From NCBI GenBank assembly GCA_024653385.1, contig JANLFZ010000131.1, forward strand, positions 8,398 to 13,749: 5,352 nucleotides of DNA. The letters are read 5' to 3'. Below, in pieces: positions 1 through 5,352 of the stretch (positions within the stretch are counted from its first letter, which is position 1; each line of letters begins with the position of its first letter). This DNA is from Thermoguttaceae bacterium. Lineage in GTDB: Bacteria > Planctomycetota > Planctomycetia > Pirellulales > Thermoguttaceae. The notes under the pieces were generated by a model. It was not told the origin of the DNA, did no database searches, and saw only the letters and a list, made by a program, of their open reading frames with translations. The position numbers and the translations under genes were made by a program.

Positions 1-239
1 CTTCCCCGGGGGGTCGGCTGCGTTTCGTGTCATGGCCGGGTGGATCAGATGGAGGTGGTGCAGCAGGTGGCTCCGTTGAGCATGGGCTGGTGCCTCGATT
101 GCCATCGGAACCCCGAGCCCCACTTGCGCCCCGCCGAGTTCATCACCCGGCTGGACTGGTCGCCCGGCGAGGATGCCGCGGTCTTGGGCGCCCGACTGAA
201 GGCCGCGCTTCGAATCCAACCGTCGACCGACTGTTCGAC

Positions 240-252
<13 letters not shown>
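1..252 (+). CDS. actA: ActA, multiheme cytochrome c subunit of alternative complex III (3' end only)
   Basis: This is the C-terminal 83 residues of a c-type multiheme cytochrome; the reading frame is open to the left edge, so the start lies outside the window. Three CXXCH heme-attachment motifs are visible: CVSCH (19-33), CLDCH (91-105) and CSTCH (232-246). The last motif ends one residue before the stop, so its heme histidine is the penultimate residue. The segment 'MGWCLDCHRNPEPHLRP' is typical of the cytochrome c3-like ActA of ACIII operons. Known ActA proteins are pentaheme, so two more hemes are expected upstream. ActA sits on the periplasmic side and passes electrons from the ActB clusters towards cytochrome c or an oxidase. 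Identity rests on the heme spacing and on the actB-actC-actD genes that follow. The gene ends with TAG at 250-252 and overlaps actB by 13 nt. An unrelated multiheme cytochrome is unlikely in this context. Confidence 0.88.
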
Positions 253-3287
<3,035 letters not shown>

Positions 3288-3311
3288 TGCGGGGAAATCC
3301 GGTTGGAGTGT

Positions 3312-3388
3312 GCCACGGCTTGCCCGCTGCCGGAACCGAGATGGTCGGCGTCGCGGGCGTCGCCGGCCGGCAGCGGGCAAGCCGTGGC
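3312..3388. repeat. Palindromic repeat copy 1, perfect 22-bp inverted repeat
   Basis: Bases 3312-3333 are the exact reverse complement of 3367-3388 (22 of 22), with a 33-nt loop at 3334-3366. The arms begin GCCACGGCTTG and end CAAGCCGTGGC. The loop holds a small 4-bp stem (CCGA 3336-3339 with TCGG 3345-3348) and an 8-nt direct repeat GGCGTCGC (3347-3354 and 3356-3363). There is no T-tract after the right arm, so it is not a standard intrinsic terminator. Transcribed within the act mRNA it would form a very stable hairpin between actB and actC. The structure resembles dispersed REP/MITE-like palindromes. That it belongs to such a family is my inference from the form and from the second copy immediately downstream. 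Confidence 0.88.
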
Positions 3389-3406
3389 GAGGTCGTGAGC
3401 CGCCGC

Positions 3407-3482
3407 GACACGGCTTTCCTGCGGCCGGAACGACGTCCGTGGCGGCGGAGAAGGTCTTCTCCGGCCGCAGTCAAGCAGTGGC
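3407..3482. repeat. Palindromic repeat copy 2, diverged tandem copy of copy 1
   Basis: This 76-nt element matches copy 1 in the same orientation. Bases 3407-3431 agree with 3312-3336 at 21 of 25 positions, and the right end CAAGCAGTGGC (3472-3482) agrees with CAAGCCGTGGC (3378-3388) at 10 of 11. Its inner arms, 3419-3429 and 3460-3470, form a perfect 11-bp inverted repeat around a 30-nt loop. Its outer arms, 3407-3417 and 3472-3482, pair at 8 of 11 positions. In total 19 of 23 positions pair, against 22 of 22 in copy 1. The two copies are separated by 18 nt. The near-equal length and shared arms indicate a duplicated unit in which copy 2 has decayed. Confidence 0.78.
3446..3463. repeat. Nested short palindrome inside repeat copy 2
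   Basis: CGGAGAAG (3446-3453) and CTTCTCCG (3456-3463) are exact reverse complements separated only by GT. The right half shares four bases (3460-3463) with the right inner arm of copy 2, so the small hairpin and the larger one would compete in RNA. No T-tract follows. Copy 1 has no counterpart at the same position, so this sequence is specific to copy 2 or arose separately. Confidence 0.7.
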
Positions 3483-3543
3483 ATCCTCACGACACTCCCA
3501 AGGTCACGCGACATCGCCTGGTTGAGCAGAAACGACCGTTCCC

Positions 3544-4983
3544 ATGAGCGCCTTCGCCCTGCCGGCCGACGACAACACGACGAACGACCCGGCGCGCCGC
3601 GCGCCGTTGGTCACCGGCGCGCACGACCTGGCCTCGATCACCGAGACGGTCAGCCGGGTCGTCGAACGGCCCGCGCCGCCGCCGGCCTGGTACGCCGCGA
3701 TCAGCGTCACCTCGCTGGTGGCGCTGTCGTTCTTCGTTCTGGTGGGCTATCTGGTGACGACCGGCATCGGCGTGTGGGGCAACAACAGCCCGGTGTTCTG
3801 GGCCTTCGACATCGTGAACTTCGTGTTCTGGATCGGCATCGGGCACGCGGGCACGCTGATCTCGGCCATCTTGTTTCTTTTCCGCCAGAAGTGGCGCACG
3901 AGCATCAACCGGGCCGCCGAGGCGATGACGCTGTTTGCCGTGATCTGCGCGGGCCTGTTTCCGGCAATCCACGTGGGGCGCGTGTGGGTCATCTATTGGC
4001 TGGCGCCGTACCCCAACCAGATGTCGATTTGGCCCAATTTCCGCAGCCCGCTGTTGTGGGACGTCTTCGCGGTGAGCACCTACGCCACGGTCTCGGCGCT
4101 GTTCTGGTACCTCGGCATGATCCCCGACCTGGCCACGCTTCGCGATCGGGCCAGGACCCGGCTGCGCAAGACGATCTATGGGGGGTTGGCCCTGGGGTGG
4201 CGCGGCTCGGCCCGGCAATGGCACCGGTACGAGCGCGCCTACCTGCTCTTGGCCGCGTTGGCCACGCCGCTGGTCTTGAGCGTCCACTCGGTGGTCAGCT
4301 TCGACTTCGCGACCTCGGTGATTCCCGGCTGGCACACGACGATCTTCCCGCCCTACTTCGTGGCCGGGGCCATCTTCAGCGGATTCGCGATGGTCGTCAC
4401 CCTGATGGTGCCGGCGCGGGCGTTTTTCGGCCTGAGGGACCTGGTCACCCCGCGGCACCTGGAGAACATGTGCAAGATCATGCTCGCCACGGGCTGCATG
4501 GTGGGGTACGCCTACGCGGTCGAGTTCTTCGTCGCCTGGTACAGCGGCAGCGGCTATGAGCGATTCGCGTTTCTCAACCGGGCGTTCGGGCCGTACGCCT
4601 GGGCCTATTGGATCATGGTCTCGTGCAACGTGGTGGTTCCCCAGTTGTTCTGGTTCAAGAAGTGGCGCACCTCGCCGTGGCGCATGGTCCTGGTGTCCGT
4701 TCTGATCAACGTGGGGATGTGGTTCGAGCGGTTCGTGATCATCGTCAGCTCGCTGAGCCGCGATTATCTGCCGTCGAGCTGGGGCTACTTCACGCCGACC
4801 TGGGTGGACCTCGGGATGCTCGCGGGCAGCTTCGGGCTGTTTTTTACGCTGTTCCTCCTGTTCTGCCGCTATTTGCCGATGGTGGCGATGGCCGAGGTCA
4901 AGGCGGTGTTGCCCCACGAGGCGCAACGCGCCCGGCCCGCCCCGGAACATCCCGCAACCCAACGCGACATCGTCCCCGCATGA
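3544..4983 (+). CDS. actC: ActC, NrfD/PsrC-type integral membrane quinol-site subunit of alternative complex III
   Basis: The product is 479 aa, the usual ActC size. It belongs to the NrfD/PsrC (polysulfide reductase membrane subunit) family, binds and oxidises quinol in the membrane, and is thought to contribute to proton movement. About ten hydrophobic segments can be read, at roughly 48-72, 86-113, 126-153, 170-194, 232-254, 268-291, 309-333, 349-371, 379-403 and 421-445. The stretch around residues 248-264 (HSVVSFDFATSVIPGWH) is a hallmark of ActC and its close relatives. The N-terminal 45 residues and the C-terminal 30 are polar and probably cytoplasmic. The ATG at 3544 is the only sensible start: an in-frame TGA lies at 3523-3525 with no ATG, GTG or TTG between. 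No Shine-Dalgarno precedes it. The gene follows a 256-nt gap full of palindromic repeats and overlaps actD by four bases. Identification as ActC, not another NrfD protein, rests on the neighbouring actB and actD. Confidence 0.95.
   Translation: MSAFALPADDNTTNDPARRAPLVTGAHDLASITETVSRVVERPAPPPAWYAAISVTSLVALSFFVLVGYLVTTGIGVWGNNSPVFWAFDIVNFVFWIGIGHAGTLISAILFLFRQKWRTSINRAAEAMTLFAVICAGLFPAIHVGRVWVIYWLAPYPNQMSIWPNFRSPLLWDVFAVSTYATVSALFWYLGMIPDLATLRDRARTRLRKTIYGGLALGWRGSARQWHRYERAYLLLAALATPLVLSVHSVVSFDFATSVIPGWHTTIFPPYFVAGAIFSGFAMVVTLMVPARAFFGLRDLVTPRHLENMCKIMLATGCMVGYAYAVEFFVAWYSGSGYERFAFLNRAFGPYAWAYWIMVSCNVVVPQLFWFKKWRTSPWRMVLVSVLINVGMWFERFVIIVSSLSRDYLPSSWGYFTPTWVDLGMLAGSFGLFFTLFLLFCRYLPMVAMAEVKAVLPHEAQRARPAPEHPATQRDIVPA
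4980..4983 (+). promoter_or_regulatory. ATGA overlap of actC stop and actD start
   Basis: The actC stop TGA (4981-4983) overlaps an in-frame actD ATG (4980-4982), a classic arrangement for translational coupling. A GAGG at 4982-4985 lies 9 nt before a second in-frame ATG at 4995. Re-initiation could therefore occur at either codon. The sequence alone does not decide between them. Confidence 0.6.
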
Positions 4984-5352
4984 GGCCGTCGGACATGAGC
5001 CCGTACGAAGAACCCCGCGCGAGTCCGACGCCGGCGCCCCGCGTGGCCGGACTCTTGGCCGAGTTCGACGGCCCCGAGGCCCTCGTGGCCGCGGCGGCGA
5101 GGGTCCGCGACGCGGGCTACGGCCGCTTCGATGCCTACAGCCCGTACCCGATCCACGGGATCGAGCGGGCCATGGGCATCCGGCCGACGGTGCTTCCGTG
5201 GCTGGTCTTCGGGGCGGGACTGGCCGGCTGCGTCGCGGCCATTGCCATGCAGTGGTGGATGAATGCCAAGGACTACCCGCTGGTCATCAGCGGCAAGCCC
5301 CTGTTCAGCCTGCCGGCGAACATTCCCGTGGCATTCGAGCTGATCGTCTTGT
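4980..5352 (+). CDS. actD: ActD, DUF3341 membrane subunit of alternative complex III (5' part only)
   Basis: 124 residues are visible before the frame runs off the right edge; known ActD proteins are somewhat longer, so roughly a third or more is missing. The N-terminal part (about 20-70: VAGLLAEFDGPEALVAAAARVRDAGY and FDAYSPYPIHGIERAMGI, read as two adjacent blocks) matches the DUF3341 pattern. A membrane helix follows at about 71-93, then the polar loop DYPLVISGKPLFSLPANIP (98-116) and the start of a second helix (from about 116). ActD is a small two-helix subunit; it carries no cofactor motif here and is thought to stabilise the complex beside ActC and ActF. The ATG at 4980 overlaps the actC stop; the ATG at 4995 (residue 6) is an equally plausible start because GAGG lies 9 nt before it. 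The next genes, outside the window, should be actE and actF. Confidence 0.92.
   Translation, partial: MRPSDMSPYEEPRASPTPAPRVAGLLAEFDGPEALVAAAARVRDAGYGRFDAYSPYPIHGIERAMGIRPTVLPWLVFGAGLAGCVAAIAMQWWMNAKDYPLVISGKPLFSLPANIPVAFELIVL

Noticed and set aside
27..239. N-terminal extension of actB by 71 codons
   Set aside because: It lies almost wholly over the ActA heme region in another frame, and the added residues are low-complexity Gly/Arg/Pro. The ATG at 240 gives the expected ActB N-terminus with the WRSLDEL and Tat motifs.
3312..3400. Intrinsic terminator after actB
   Set aside because: The stem is strong, but it is followed by GAGGTCGTGAGCC and not a T-run, and actC-actD continue the same operon.
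3312..3482. CRISPR array
   Set aside because: There are only two units; each is a long palindrome with a large loop, and the 18-nt spacer is too short. No array continues on either side.
3500..3543. Promoter or ribosome-binding site for actC
   Set aside because: TTGAGC at 3522-3527 faintly resembles a -35 box, but no -10 box fits before the ATG at 3544. No purine-rich Shine-Dalgarno sequence is present.
3487..4962. Open frame of 491 codons on the - strand opposite actC
   Set aside because: The product is extremely rich in Arg, His, Gln, Asp and Pro and has no domain. It is the mirror of the membrane-protein codons of actC.

Overview
The window holds part of an alternative complex III (ACIII, act) operon, entirely on the + strand. 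ACIII is a membrane-bound quinol:electron-acceptor oxidoreductase that replaces the cytochrome bc1 complex in many bacteria. The order is actA (3' end only), actB (complete), actC (complete) and actD (5' end only). The DNA is very GC-rich. ActB carries a Tat-like signal preceded by a 'WRSLDEL...F..FLE.EFP' segment, a form I associate with Planctomycetes and some relatives. A planctomycete (Pirellulales-like) source is therefore my best guess, inferred from protein style and GC content, not proven.

Layout. Positions 1-252 encode the last 83 residues of the multiheme cytochrome ActA, with three CXXCH heme sites. Positions 240-3287 encode ActB (1015 aa), a fusion of a molybdopterin-oxidoreductase-like domain with a ferredoxin-like domain carrying 15 cluster cysteines. 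Its start codon lies inside the codons of ActA's last heme motif. Positions 3288-3543 are a 256-nt non-coding gap filled by two tandem, diverged copies of a palindromic repeat of about 77 nt. Positions 3544-4983 encode ActC (479 aa), an NrfD/PsrC-type quinol-site membrane protein with about ten predicted helices. From about 4980 to the window end lies the N-terminal part of ActD (DUF3341), overlapping actC by four bases (ATGA).

How the genes work together. In the known complexes, ActC (with ActF, not in this window) sits in the membrane and oxidises quinol. Electrons pass through the iron-sulfur clusters of ActB to the hemes of ActA and ActE, then to a soluble or oxidase-bound cytochrome c. 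ActD is a small structural membrane subunit. The gene overlaps at A/B and C/D suggest translational coupling; the B/C junction is the exception.

The genes belong to a described system. I see no sign of a new enzymatic system. The most unusual feature is the tandem palindromic repeat inside the operon: copy 1 has perfect 22-bp arms, copy 2 is degenerate, and a third small palindrome is nested in copy 2.
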